Shown one piece after another: positions 1 to 6,001 of a DNA stretch of 6,001 bases. The notes beneath the pieces are model-generated. The model did no database searches. It saw only the letters and a program-made list of their open reading frames with translations, and was not told where the DNA came from. Source of the stretch: Ruminococcus sp. UBA5129 (lineage in GTDB: Bacteria > Bacillota > Clostridia > Oscillospirales > Ruminococcaceae); assembly GCA_002414125.1 (NCBI GenBank), contig DHYN01000110.1, positions 2,655 to 8,655 of the forward strand, read 5' to 3'. Position 1 is the stretch's first letter; every line of letters starts with the position of its first letter. The position numbers and the translations under genes are program-made.

Positions 1-124
1 TGTAATTGTACACGGTAGTTTTATTATACCTTAATATTATTTTTTGTTCCTTTTCCACATTGAAAAAAGAGAATTTTTTTCGACAAAAGTCGTTGAAATC
101 GGTCCGCAAAGGGTAGAGGTGGAC
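1..124. other. AT-rich flank downstream of glgB, no gene
   Basis: No coding region is supported here. Read on the minus strand, the left end contains a TATAAT hexamer (plus-strand ATTATA at 23-28). It could be the -10 element of a gene lying beyond the left edge, but the sequence 17-18 bases upstream is a poor -35 match, so this is not called as a promoter. The first 12 bases are an imperfect dyad with TGTA and TACA arms around ATTG, just downstream of that hexamer on the minus strand. A small plus-strand open frame that starts at 44 and overlaps the GlgB tail has a low-complexity Phe/Leu/Arg/Ser composition and is best read as the antisense shadow of the Lys-rich tail. Confidence 0.4.
62..92 (-). 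terminator. weak hairpins after glgB, possible terminator
   Basis: Two small inverted repeats lie just past the glgB stop. CGAC and GTCG (81-84 and 89-92) flank AAAA, and GAAAAAA and TTTTTTC (62-68 and 75-81) flank a six-base loop. On the minus strand the T-run belongs to the second, AT-only stem and does not follow a GC-rich one. This is not a textbook intrinsic terminator, though it is the best candidate for the 3' end of the glgB transcript. Confidence 0.25.
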
Positions 125-2254
125 TTACTTTTTCTTGGTAGTTGCCTTTTTAGAGGAGGTAGGCTTCTTAGCAGCCGCTTTCTTCGCGGGAGCCTTTTTA
201 TCGGAAGAAGCTGTTTTCTTGGCTGTTGCTTTTTTAGCGGACGGTTTCTTTGCCGTTTCCTTTTCCTTTACATAAAGCTTCTTGTCTCCGATGCTCGAGA
301 CGAACTTTGATTTGTCGTGGATGCTTGAGACATATTTGGATTTGTCGTTGATCGAAGAATGTTCGTTCACGCGCACGATGTAGTCTCCGCCTTTATAAAT
401 CAGTCCGCACATCGGCGGGATGGAAATTTCAACGCTGTAGTCAAGTCCGTTGCACGGAATCTTTTCAGCTTTGGCAGTCTGCGTCACCTTCGCGCCTGTT
501 CCGCCGTATTCTTCGGCGTTCGAGTTGAGAATCAGTTCGTATTCGCGGTCTTCCGGAACACCGAAACGATATTTGTCGTGGGCGATTGCAAGGAAGTTGC
601 CGACAAAGATGGTCTGGTCTTTGTGGTTGTCTGCAATTCTTCTGTAGGTGATCAGGCTGTTTTTCGTATCGTCCGCGTTGATCCACTGGAAACCGTCCCA
701 GCTGTGATCATCCTGCCACATGGATTTTTCATCTTTATAGATATGGTTAAGCTTCTTGACGAAGTCCATGGTCTGTCTGTGTTTGTCGATATCCTTCGGA
801 AGATGCCATTCAAGCTGTTCGTAGGAGCGCCATTCGATAAAAGGAGCGAATTCGCTGCCCATGAAGATGAGCTTTTTGCCGGAATGGGTGTACATGAAGG
901 CAAGAAGCAGGCGGTACTGATCAAACTTCATGTCATAATCCGCACCGAACATCTTATTCACGAGCGTGGCTTTTCCATGAACCACTTCGTCATGCGAGAG
1001 CGGAAGAATGAAGTTTTCAGAGAACGCGTAGCTCATGGAGAACGTCAGGTTGTTCTGGGCGTGGGAGCGGAAGTACGGATCGGTCTGCATATAATTCAGG
1101 GTGTCATGCATCCAGCCCATATCCCACTTGTAGTTAAATCCGAGACCGCCCTTATCGACCGGCCAGCTGACCATTGGGTAAGCGGTGGATTCTTCCGCGG
1201 CCATGACAGCATACGGGAAATTATCAAAGATGACCGTGTTGCATTTTCTCAAGAATGCCACGGCACTCAGGTCGTCAAGTCCGCCGAATTCGTTTCTTCT
1301 CCAGTCGTCATCATAGCCATAGTTGACGTAAAGCATGGAAGCGACACCGTCGATTCTCAAGCCGTCTGCATGGAATTCTTTAAACCAGAAGAACGCATTT
1401 GAAATCAAGAAGGAGATGACTTCAGGTTTTGCATAGTTAAATTCCATGGTGCCCCACTGCGGATGTTCCGCAGCTTCATACTGGTAGGTTCCGTCCAGCA
1501 TGCGAAGACCGTGTTCGTCCTTGCAGAAGTGTCCGGGAACCCAGTCGAGAATCACATGGATACCGTCCTGATGAAGTGTGTCGATCAGATGCTTCAGACC
1601 GGTCGGGTTGCCGTAGCGCGCGGTGGCTGAATAGAAGCCGGTTACCTGGTATCCCCAGGATCCGTCAAACGGATGTTCCATAACCGGCATGAATTCAACA
1701 TGCGTATATCCCATTTCCTTCAGATAGTCCGGAAGAACTTCGGCCAGTTGTTCATAGGTCATGAACGAGCCGTCTTCATTGGTGCGCCAGCTTCCAAGAT
1801 GCATTTCATAAATGTTCATTGGATAAGCGGTGCCGGCCTTTGCGTCAGCGATCTGCTTTTCGATCCACTTTCCGTCTTTCCATTCGTATTCATCCAAATC
1901 CCAGATAACGGAGGCCGTGGCCGGACGGTTTTCCGAGTAAAACGCGTATGGATCAGCCTTAAGCACGACATTTCCGTCTGCCTGAGTAACGGCATATTTA
2001 TATAAATCTCCCTGCTTGAGGTTTGGAATCGTCGCTTCCCAAATTCCTCCGAGATCTTCAAGGCGTTTCATGGGGTTCGCCTGCTGATTCCATCCGTTAA
2101 AGTTTCCGACTACAGAAATCGCGCGGGCGTTCGGAGCCCAGATTCTAAAGACGACAGTTCCATCATCCTGGATATGCGCGCCAAAGAACTCATAAGACTG
2201 GTAATAAGTTCCCTGATGGAAAAGATAAGCGGCGTCTTGTGTATTCATAGCCAT
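125..2254 (-). CDS. glgB: 1,4-alpha-glucan branching enzyme GlgB with Lys-rich C-terminal extension
   Basis: This cytoplasmic enzyme (EC 2.4.1.18) cuts alpha-1,4-glucan chains and rejoins them in alpha-1,6 linkage, making the branches of glycogen. The 709 residues show an N-terminal CBM48-like beta domain (about 20-110, with FRIWAPNA and VVGNFNGW) and then a GH13 catalytic barrel. Its conserved regions are all present: DWVPGHF (237-243), GLRIDGVASML with nucleophile D302, AEEST with the acid/base glutamate at 354 or 355, and LSHDEVVHGK with H421-D422. The C-terminal all-beta domain ends near residue 630, about where compact GlgB proteins end. The remaining 80 or so residues are extra: three decapeptide repeats (633-662) and a tail rich in AKK motifs (663-709). 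The first ATG is chosen because an AAGGAAG ribosome site (2265-2271) precedes it by about 10 bases; the ATG two codons later is further away. It follows the YihY-type gene by 100 bp on the same strand. No glgC, glgA or glgP is visible. The enzyme call is secure, but the role of the tail is unknown. Confidence 0.97.
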   Translation of the reverse strand: MAMNTQDAAYLFHQGTYYQSYEFFGAHIQDDGTVVFRIWAPNARAISVVGNFNGWNQQANPMKRLEDLGGIWEATIPNLKQGDLYKYAVTQADGNVVLKADPYAFYSENRPATASVIWDLDEYEWKDGKWIEKQIADAKAGTAYPMNIYEMHLGSWRTNEDGSFMTYEQLAEVLPDYLKEMGYTHVEFMPVMEHPFDGSWGYQVTGFYSATARYGNPTGLKHLIDTLHQDGIHVILDWVPGHFCKDEHGLRMLDGTYQYEAAEHPQWGTMEFNYAKPEVISFLISNAFFWFKEFHADGLRIDGVASMLYVNYGYDDDWRRNEFGGLDDLSAVAFLRKCNTVIFDNFPYAVMAAEESTAYPMVSWPVDKGGLGFNYKWDMGWMHDTLNYMQTDPYFRSHAQNNLTFSMSYAFSENFILPLSHDEVVHGKATLVNKMFGADYDMKFDQYRLLLAFMYTHSGKKLIFMGSEFAPFIEWRSYEQLEWHLPKDIDKHRQTMDFVKKLNHIYKDEKSMWQDDHSWDGFQWINADDTKNSLITYRRIADNHKDQTIFVGNFLAIAHDKYRFGVPEDREYELILNSNAEEYGGTGAKVTQTAKAEKIPCNGLDYSVEISIPPMCGLIYKGGDYIVRVNEHSSINDKSKYVSSIHDKSKFVSSIGDKKLYVKEKETAKKPSAKKATAKKTASSDKKAPAKKAAAKKPTSSKKATTKKK
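128..268 (-). other. region encoding the histone-like Lys/Ala-rich tail of GlgB
   Basis: This stretch encodes GlgB residues 663-709, which are almost entirely Lys, Ala, Thr, Ser and Pro, with KK pairs spaced by two to five small residues. The pattern resembles the basic tails of histone H1-like and AlgP-like bacterial proteins and is predicted to be disordered and strongly positive. It ends exactly at the stop codon and uses both AAA and AAG for Lys. It is not needed for GH13 catalysis. Binding to a polyanion, or to glycogen or another partner, is only an inference. Confidence 0.85.
269..358 (-). repeat. three tandem 30-bp units encoding decapeptide repeats in GlgB
   Basis: GlgB residues 633-642, 643-652 and 653-662 read SSINDKSKYV, SSIHDKSKFV and SSIGDKKLYV. 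The consensus is S-S-I-x-D-K-(S/K)-(K/L)-(aromatic)-V. The first two units are also close at the nucleotide level, so they probably arose by recent in-frame duplication, while the third has diverged. They link the end of the catalytic protein to the Lys-rich tail. Confidence 0.85.
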
Positions 2255-2354
2255 TGAACGATATCTTCCTTTCTATTCGATATATGATCTATGTTTATTT
2301 TGTAAGGTTTAAGTTTAAGAGCGTAATAATCTTACTCTAATCTATTTTATTCTA
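2255..2354. other. AT-rich spacer between the yihY-type gene and glgB
   Basis: This 100-bp gap carries the glgB ribosome-binding site (minus strand, 2265-2271). On the minus strand it also holds a direct repeat TTAAACTTAAAC and a weak dyad (GTAA and TTAC arms around GATTA, with partly pairing AGA/TCT flanks) that lacks a following T-run. No hexamer pair here is convincing as a promoter; TTACAA with TATATC 15 bases downstream is the best and is poor. glgB may be read through from the upstream gene or may have its own weak promoter. The sequence does not decide this. Confidence 0.4.
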
Positions 2355-4169
2355 TCATGTTTGATCGGGGGTAAAGAAAACGTTTATTTTTGCCCCTATG
2401 TTCAGAACACAACTTAAAAAGAACATGACAACCAATAAGGTGAACAGTCCGCTCATACTTCCGTATATTAACAGGTAAGTCTGGGAGCGGTTGAGGAAAA
2501 ACAGATAGATCCGGAAGACGATGGTCAAGGCGATCATCGAGAAGATTGTTCCCGGGAGCACCCGCTTGAACGGATACCGTTTCTCCGGCGCATACATGTA
2601 TACAACTGTCAGAATTCCAAACAGCACTGCTTCTGCGAACAAGAAGAGGTAGAGCCCTGATGAAAACTCATCCGGAAGTCCTGAAATCAGGAGCGAATGA
2701 AGCCATGCCCGCACAGAGTTGGATATCTGGAAGATGGTCATCAAAATTTCCGCGGCGAGAACAATCAAAACGGTAAAGAAGGCTGACTTCAGCCAAAGCA
2801 CACGCTTTTCAAGATACCGCGTAAAACCATACGTTTGGTTAATACCCGAAAGAAGTGTATGTATTGTCACACAAGTAAAGATCAGTGCGGCAATACCCAT
2901 GAAACTATGTGTCTCGCTTGCATATTTTAAAAGTTCGTTTACTTCTCCCGTAATAAATTCATAGGAAAGTTTCGGAAGATTTGCCGAAAGGAAAGCAAAT
3001 AAATCGGTCTTGAAGTCCGGTATGGATCTTGATGTAAATTCCAGAATATATACAAGAAACGGGACAATGGCGCACAATAGATAAAAGGCGAGCTGCGTGC
3101 AGATGCCGGGAAAGTTTGTGACCGTTAACGAGTCTGCGATCTGGTTGATTAAGATGGTGTAGCGCGTCTTAGTGCTCAGGTTCGGATAGTATTTTTTAAG
3201 AAATAAGTTCCGGTTAATTCTTCCCAGCTGCGCTTCGGGAGGAATGTAGGGTCTCGTGTCGTATTTCAGAACACATGCGTCGGAGATCACCTGATTGGAC
3301 ACGCTCTTGTCTTTGTTCAATTGAATCAGCTGGATGTTTAGGTTCATTCCGAGAATAAAATTGAACGAGAAAAGATAAGCGTAAAAGATCAGGTTGACAG
3401 CGCGGGTCAAGTCCGAAGAGCCGATGGGCCAGATTCCGACAAGCTGAAGATTCCGGATCAGGTTGGTCAGGAGTAGCCAAAAGGCTACAGCAAAAATGCC
3501 GCCGGGTAACGCCTGCTTGATCCTGAGACGCTGCGCCGGGAAGACCGCGTAGCACCAGGTGAAGGCGAAAACCAGAACCGCAATCAGATAAACATACCGA
3601 AAGCCTGTAAAGACAGCGTCCAGAGCACTTGAGGTTCCCTGCATATAAAAACTGAGGAGAACGGTTCTCACCTGTGCCGTAGCCATGTAGAAATAGATCG
3701 CGAGAAACGTGAAAGAAGCAAGGACCAGAGCGTTCATCGCAGCGCTTTTCCAAAGCGTGACGAATCCTCTGCTCTCCTCAAACTCAGCCACGCGGTTTGA
3801 GATGACCATCAATGAATGAACAATTCGGATAATGGCATAAACGACAAAAAAGAGAAGGGTGAGAAAGCTGATCACAGACACCAGAGGCTTTTCAAGCATG
3901 TAAAACCGGCTGAAATCCTGAAGCTGTTCAAGGAGGTTGTCCTGCGTCTCCGAATAATCCAGAATCCCAGGCGGGAAGATAACCGTTAGTGCCCGCATCA
4001 GCTCACCGCTCGAACTCTGGAAGAAGATGCTTGCGACCATATAATAGATCATCATGCCGGGAAGAAAGGCAAGCAGAACCCCATAGGAAGCTTGAGCAGC
4101 ATAGTTGAAGATATTTTTTGAATGCGTGCATAGGCGCTTAACGAGCGCCGGAAGCTGCTTAAATGACAT
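2355..4169 (-). CDS. yihY: double-domain YihY/BrkB family membrane protein
   Basis: This is an integral membrane protein of the YihY (formerly BrkB, 'virulence factor') family, whose molecular function is not established. Usual members are about 300 residues with six membrane helices; this one has 604 residues and about twelve hydrophobic segments. The two halves align by eye. AQASYGVLLAFLPGMMIYYM (25-44) matches the region around 357-377. IRIVHSLMVISNRV (114-127) followed by a TLWKSA segment matches 433-466, which ends in VLWLKSA. FPAQRLRIKQALPGGIF (210-226) matches YAPEKRYPFKRVLPGTIF (526-543). LGMNLNIQL (273-281) matches IGAKINVFF (591-599). The C-terminal half keeps the family's YGSxxG segment (569-574), while the N-terminal half has a diverged version. 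A hydrophilic linker (about 286-340) joins the halves. The start has a GGAGAG site (4175-4180) five bases upstream and a promoter behind it. The family call is firm; the cellular role is unknown. Confidence 0.88.
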   Translation of the reverse strand: MSFKQLPALVKRLCTHSKNIFNYAAQASYGVLLAFLPGMMIYYMVASIFFQSSSGELMRALTVIFPPGILDYSETQDNLLEQLQDFSRFYMLEKPLVSVISFLTLLFFVVYAIIRIVHSLMVISNRVAEFEESRGFVTLWKSAAMNALVLASFTFLAIYFYMATAQVRTVLLSFYMQGTSSALDAVFTGFRYVYLIAVLVFAFTWCYAVFPAQRLRIKQALPGGIFAVAFWLLLTNLIRNLQLVGIWPIGSSDLTRAVNLIFYAYLFSFNFILGMNLNIQLIQLNKDKSVSNQVISDACVLKYDTRPYIPPEAQLGRINRNLFLKKYYPNLSTKTRYTILINQIADSLTVTNFPGICTQLAFYLLCAIVPFLVYILEFTSRSIPDFKTDLFAFLSANLPKLSYEFITGEVNELLKYASETHSFMGIAALIFTCVTIHTLLSGINQTYGFTRYLEKRVLWLKSAFFTVLIVLAAEILMTIFQISNSVRAWLHSLLISGLPDEFSSGLYLFLFAEAVLFGILTVVYMYAPEKRYPFKRVLPGTIFSMIALTIVFRIYLFFLNRSQTYLLIYGSMSGLFTLLVVMFFLSCVLNIGAKINVFFTPDQT

Positions 4170-4174
4170 ATTTT

Positions 4175-4180
4175 CTCTCC
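4175..4180 (-). promoter_or_regulatory. ribosome-binding site of the yihY-type gene
   Basis: On the minus strand GGAGAG lies five bases before the ATG at 4169. This supports that start and argues against the longer overlapping minus-strand frame beginning at 4368, which would span the promoter. Confidence 0.75.
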
Positions 4181-4206
4181 GTCATGATGGGATAATTTCT
4201 TAGATG

Positions 4207-4235
4207 ATTATATGATGATTGCCTTGTTTTCACAA
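4207..4235 (-). promoter_or_regulatory. SigA-type promoter for the yihY-type gene
   Basis: On the minus strand a perfect -10 TATAAT (4207-4212) lies 17 bases from TTGTGA (4230-4235), a four-of-six match to the -35 consensus. Transcription would start near 4200, leaving a leader of about 30 bases that contains the GGAGAG site. Confidence 0.65.
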
Positions 4236-4245
4236 ACAAAAGCAG

Positions 4246-4272
4246 AAAAGCGGATTTTTTCCGCTCTTTTTT
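4246..4272. terminator. hairpin with T-runs between divergent promoters
   Basis: AGCGGA (4249-4254) and TCCGCT (4260-4265) form a six-base-pair stem around TTTTT. On the plus strand a run of six T follows after one C; on the minus strand TTTT directly follows the stem. It therefore resembles a short bidirectional intrinsic terminator. It lies upstream of both promoters, so it is in neither predicted transcript. It may block stray antisense transcription or be left over from a lost gene. Confidence 0.4.
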
Positions 4273-4309
4273 ATAAGACAAAATTTCATTACCCGTTTTT
4301 TTCAAGAAT

Positions 4310-4337
4310 TTGGCAATTGTGGAATAAATGCTATAAT
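4310..4337 (+). promoter_or_regulatory. SigA-type extended -10 promoter for aconitase
   Basis: TTGGCA (4310-4315, five of six to consensus) is separated by 16 bases from a perfect TATAAT (4332-4337), which is preceded by the extended -10 TGC (4329-4331). Transcription would start near 4344, giving a leader of about 56 bases before the GTG start. This is the strongest promoter-like sequence in the window. Confidence 0.75.
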
Positions 4338-4358
4338 GAGTTCGTGTGAAAATGTGCA

Positions 4359-4368
4359 TTGTATACAA
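4359..4368. promoter_or_regulatory. palindrome TTGTATACAA, possible operator in aconitase leader
   Basis: This perfect 10-bp inverted repeat lies about 15 bases downstream of the predicted transcription start, where a bound repressor could block RNA polymerase. The GTATAC core fits the general GT-AC form of sites used by GntR-family regulators. That is a resemblance only, and no such regulator gene is in the window. Confidence 0.35.
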
Positions 4369-4388
4369 AAAACTTCGATTACATAGTT

Positions 4389-4395
4389 AGGAGAG
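4389..4395 (+). promoter_or_regulatory. ribosome-binding site that fixes the GTG start of aconitase
   Basis: AGGAGAG, with its GGAG core at 4390-4393, lies six bases before GTG at 4400. An in-frame TAG at 4388-4390 overlaps the site, so translation cannot begin further upstream. The next in-frame ATG is codon 19, inside conserved sequence. Confidence 0.8.
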
Positions 4396-4399
4396 AAGC

Positions 4400-6001
4400 G
4401 TGGGTAAAACACTTACAGAAAAAATTCTCGAAGACCATCTCGTCTCCGGTGAAATGAAAAAAGGAGAAGAGATCGGCATCCGCATTGACCAGACGCTGAC
4501 CCAGGACTCCACGGGCACAATGGCCTATATGCAGCTTGAAGCGATGGAAGTACCGCGCGTAAAAACCAAACGGTCCTTAGCTTATATTGACCACAACATG
4601 CTTCAGGAAGGCCCTGAAAACATGGACGACCATCGCTATATTCAGTCGACTGCAAAAAAACACGGAGTTATCTTCTCCCGTCCAGGCAATGGAATCTGCC
4701 ATCAGGTTGAGATTGAGCGCTATGGAATTCCGGGACAGACCCTTCTCGGATCTGACTCCCACACGCCAACCGGGGGCGGAATCGGAATGATCGCCATCGG
4801 CGCAGGCGGACTCGATGTTGCAGTCGCAATGGGCGGCGGTGCGTACTACATTACATGCCCCAAGGTGGTTAAGGTAAATCTCACAGGCAAGCTCCGTCCT
4901 TGGGTAGCTGCAAAGGATGTTATCCTTGAAGTGCTCAAGAGAATGTCCGTAAAGGGCGGCGTAGGCAAGGTTATCGAGTACTGCGGCGACGGCGTTAAGA
5001 CGCTTTCCGTTCCCGAGAGAGCAACTATTACAAATATGGGCGCAGAGCTTGGCGCTACAACATCTATCTTCCCATCGGACGAGATCACAAAGCAGTTCCT
5101 CAAGGCTCAGTGTCGTGAGGATGTCTGGACTCCTCTTGCAGCCGATGAGGATGCAGTTTATGACGAGGAACTCAATATCGACCTCAGCGAGCTCGTTCCG
5201 CTGGCAGCATGTCCTCATTCTCCGGACAACGTAAAGAGTGTCGAGGAGATCGGAAGACTCAAGATAGATCAGGTATGTATCGGTTCGTGCACAAACTCAT
5301 CACTCCTTGATATGCTCAAGGTAGCTCACATACTCAAGGGCAAGACTGTAGATCCGGATGTATCTCTTTCGATCGCTCCCGGTTCAAAACAGGTGCTTAA
5401 CATGCTCGCTCAGAACGGTGCACTTTCAGACCTCATCGAAGCAGGTGCAAGGATCCTCGAGAGTGCATGCGGTCCCTGTATCGGTATGGGACAGTCACCA
5501 AACTCAAAGGGAATCTCGCTCAGAACATTCAACAGAAACTTCGAGGGTCGCTCAGGCACAAAGGACGGTCAGATATACCTCGTTTCTCCCGAAATGGCTG
5601 CTGCTTCCGCACTTACAGGCTATCTCACCGACCCGAGAGAACTTGGTGATATGCCCGAATTCAAGCTTCCCGAGATCTTCACTATCAATGACAATATGGT
5701 AGTTCCTCCCGTTGCAGAAGCAGATATGGACAGTGTTGAGATCCTCAGAGGTCCGAACATCAAGCCGTTCCCCGAAACCGCACCTCTCATGGAAACTATT
5801 GATGCTCCCTGTTCGCTCAAGGTAGGCGACAACATCACGACTGACCACATTATGCCCGCAGGTGCAAAGATACTTCCGCTTCGCTCAAATATCCCTGCAA
5901 TTTCTCAGCACTGTTTTGCAGTATGCGATGAGAGCTTCCCGTCCAGAGCTAAGGAGCTTGGCAAGAGCATTATCGTAGGCGGTTCAAACTACGGTCAGGG
6001 C
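4400..6001 (+). CDS. acn: aconitate hydratase (3' truncated by window edge)
   Basis: This cytoplasmic [4Fe-4S] enzyme (EC 4.2.1.3) interconverts citrate and isocitrate through cis-aconitate in the TCA cycle and glutamate-precursor synthesis. All 534 codons are open, from GTG (protein begins MGKTLTEKILEDHLVSGE) to the edge. Active-site motifs seen are IDHN (D64-H65), GNGICH (H101) and GSDSHTPTGGG (D119, H121). The cluster cysteines are C297 in CIGSCTNS, and C357 and C360 in ACGPCIGMG. The swivel domain has begun, with GDNITTDHI at 476-484. The window stops in GSNYGQG, normally followed by SSREH. The compact single-chain aconitases it resembles are about 640 residues, so roughly 100 are missing. 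It is transcribed away from the yihY-type gene from its own promoter. Codon choice changes abruptly near codons 135-155 (about 4800-4865), although frame and protein similarity are unbroken, so the gene may be a mosaic or an assembly chimera. Homoaconitase or 3-isopropylmalate dehydratase is less likely, because both usually have separate large and small subunits. Confidence 0.95.
   Translation, partial: MGKTLTEKILEDHLVSGEMKKGEEIGIRIDQTLTQDSTGTMAYMQLEAMEVPRVKTKRSLAYIDHNMLQEGPENMDDHRYIQSTAKKHGVIFSRPGNGICHQVEIERYGIPGQTLLGSDSHTPTGGGIGMIAIGAGGLDVAVAMGGGAYYITCPKVVKVNLTGKLRPWVAAKDVILEVLKRMSVKGGVGKVIEYCGDGVKTLSVPERATITNMGAELGATTSIFPSDEITKQFLKAQCREDVWTPLAADEDAVYDEELNIDLSELVPLAACPHSPDNVKSVEEIGRLKIDQVCIGSCTNSSLLDMLKVAHILKGKTVDPDVSLSIAPGSKQVLNMLAQNGALSDLIEAGARILESACGPCIGMGQSPNSKGISLRTFNRNFEGRSGTKDGQIYLVSPEMAAASALTGYLTDPRELGDMPEFKLPEIFTINDNMVVPPVAEADMDSVEILRGPNIKPFPETAPLMETIDAPCSLKVGDNITTDHIMPAGAKILPLRSNIPAISQHCFAVCDESFPSRAKELGKSIIVGGSNYGQG

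Noticed and set aside
359..1402. A 347-codon plus-strand open frame antisense to glgB.
   Set aside because: It lies entirely inside the glgB coding strand, shows no recognisable domain, and is explained by codon bias mirrored on the opposite strand. GlgB motifs in the minus frame are unambiguous.
3214..3753. A 179-codon minus-strand open frame inside the yihY-type gene in another frame.
   Set aside because: It is an out-of-frame shadow; the true frame shows membrane helices and family motifs continuously across this region.
4159..4368. A 69-codon minus-strand open frame overlapping the start of the yihY-type gene.
   Set aside because: It would cover the promoter, the hairpin and the leader of the downstream gene, has no ribosome-binding site, and its protein has no family resemblance.
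4577..5218. A 213-codon minus-strand open frame, Cys-rich, within the aconitase.
   Set aside because: It is antisense to well-conserved aconitase motifs, has no recognisable domain or ribosome site, and crosses the codon-usage switch as a by-product of the sense gene.
4400..6001. Possible frameshift or fusion of two different genes at the codon-usage switch.
   Set aside because: The reading frame is open throughout and the protein follows the normal aconitase motif order on both sides, so the change is synonymous and not structural.
1..6001. CRISPR arrays, tRNA or rRNA genes, insertion sequences and prophage genes.
   Set aside because: No regularly spaced repeats, no tRNA- or rRNA-like sequence, no transposase motifs and no terminal inverted repeats were seen on either strand.

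Overview
The window is bacterial chromosomal DNA of moderate GC. Purine-rich Shine-Dalgarno sites, good sigma-70/SigA-type promoters and the protein types suggest a Bacillota (Firmicutes) genome, probably gut-associated. Erysipelotrichia or Clostridia are plausible, but the sequence alone does not settle the genus.

Layout, left to right. Positions 1-124 are AT-rich flank holding weak hairpins downstream of the first gene. Positions 125-2254 (minus) encode a complete 1,4-alpha-glucan branching enzyme (GlgB). Its catalytic GH13 core is intact, and it carries an unusual C-terminal extension of three decapeptide repeats followed by a Lys/Ala-rich histone-like tail. Positions 2355-4169 (minus) encode a 604-residue membrane protein made of two consecutive YihY/BrkB-type domains, about twice the usual family length. 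Positions 4170-4399 are a divergent regulatory region with one good promoter facing each way, a hairpin with T-runs between them, and a 10-bp perfect palindrome in the leader of the right-hand gene. From 4400 to the right edge (plus) lies a 5'-complete, 3'-truncated aconitate hydratase that begins with GTG.

Functionally, GlgB makes the branches of glycogen and aconitase interconverts citrate and isocitrate. The YihY-type protein has no established biochemical role. I see no pathway linking the three genes. No other glycogen gene and no other TCA-cycle gene is in view, and I found no convincing new multi-gene system.

The most notable signal is inside the aconitase. The protein reads as one continuous, normal enzyme, but synonymous codon choice switches sharply near 4800-4865. 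All 8 Lys codons before that point are AAA, whereas 23 of 24 after it are AAG; Arg shifts from CGN only to mostly AGA/AGG. The gene is therefore either a real mosaic from homologous recombination or a chimeric assembly join. If it is a join, the sequence right of about 4860 may come from a different organism than the rest of the window. The duplicated YihY protein and the basic GlgB tail are the other two points of interest.
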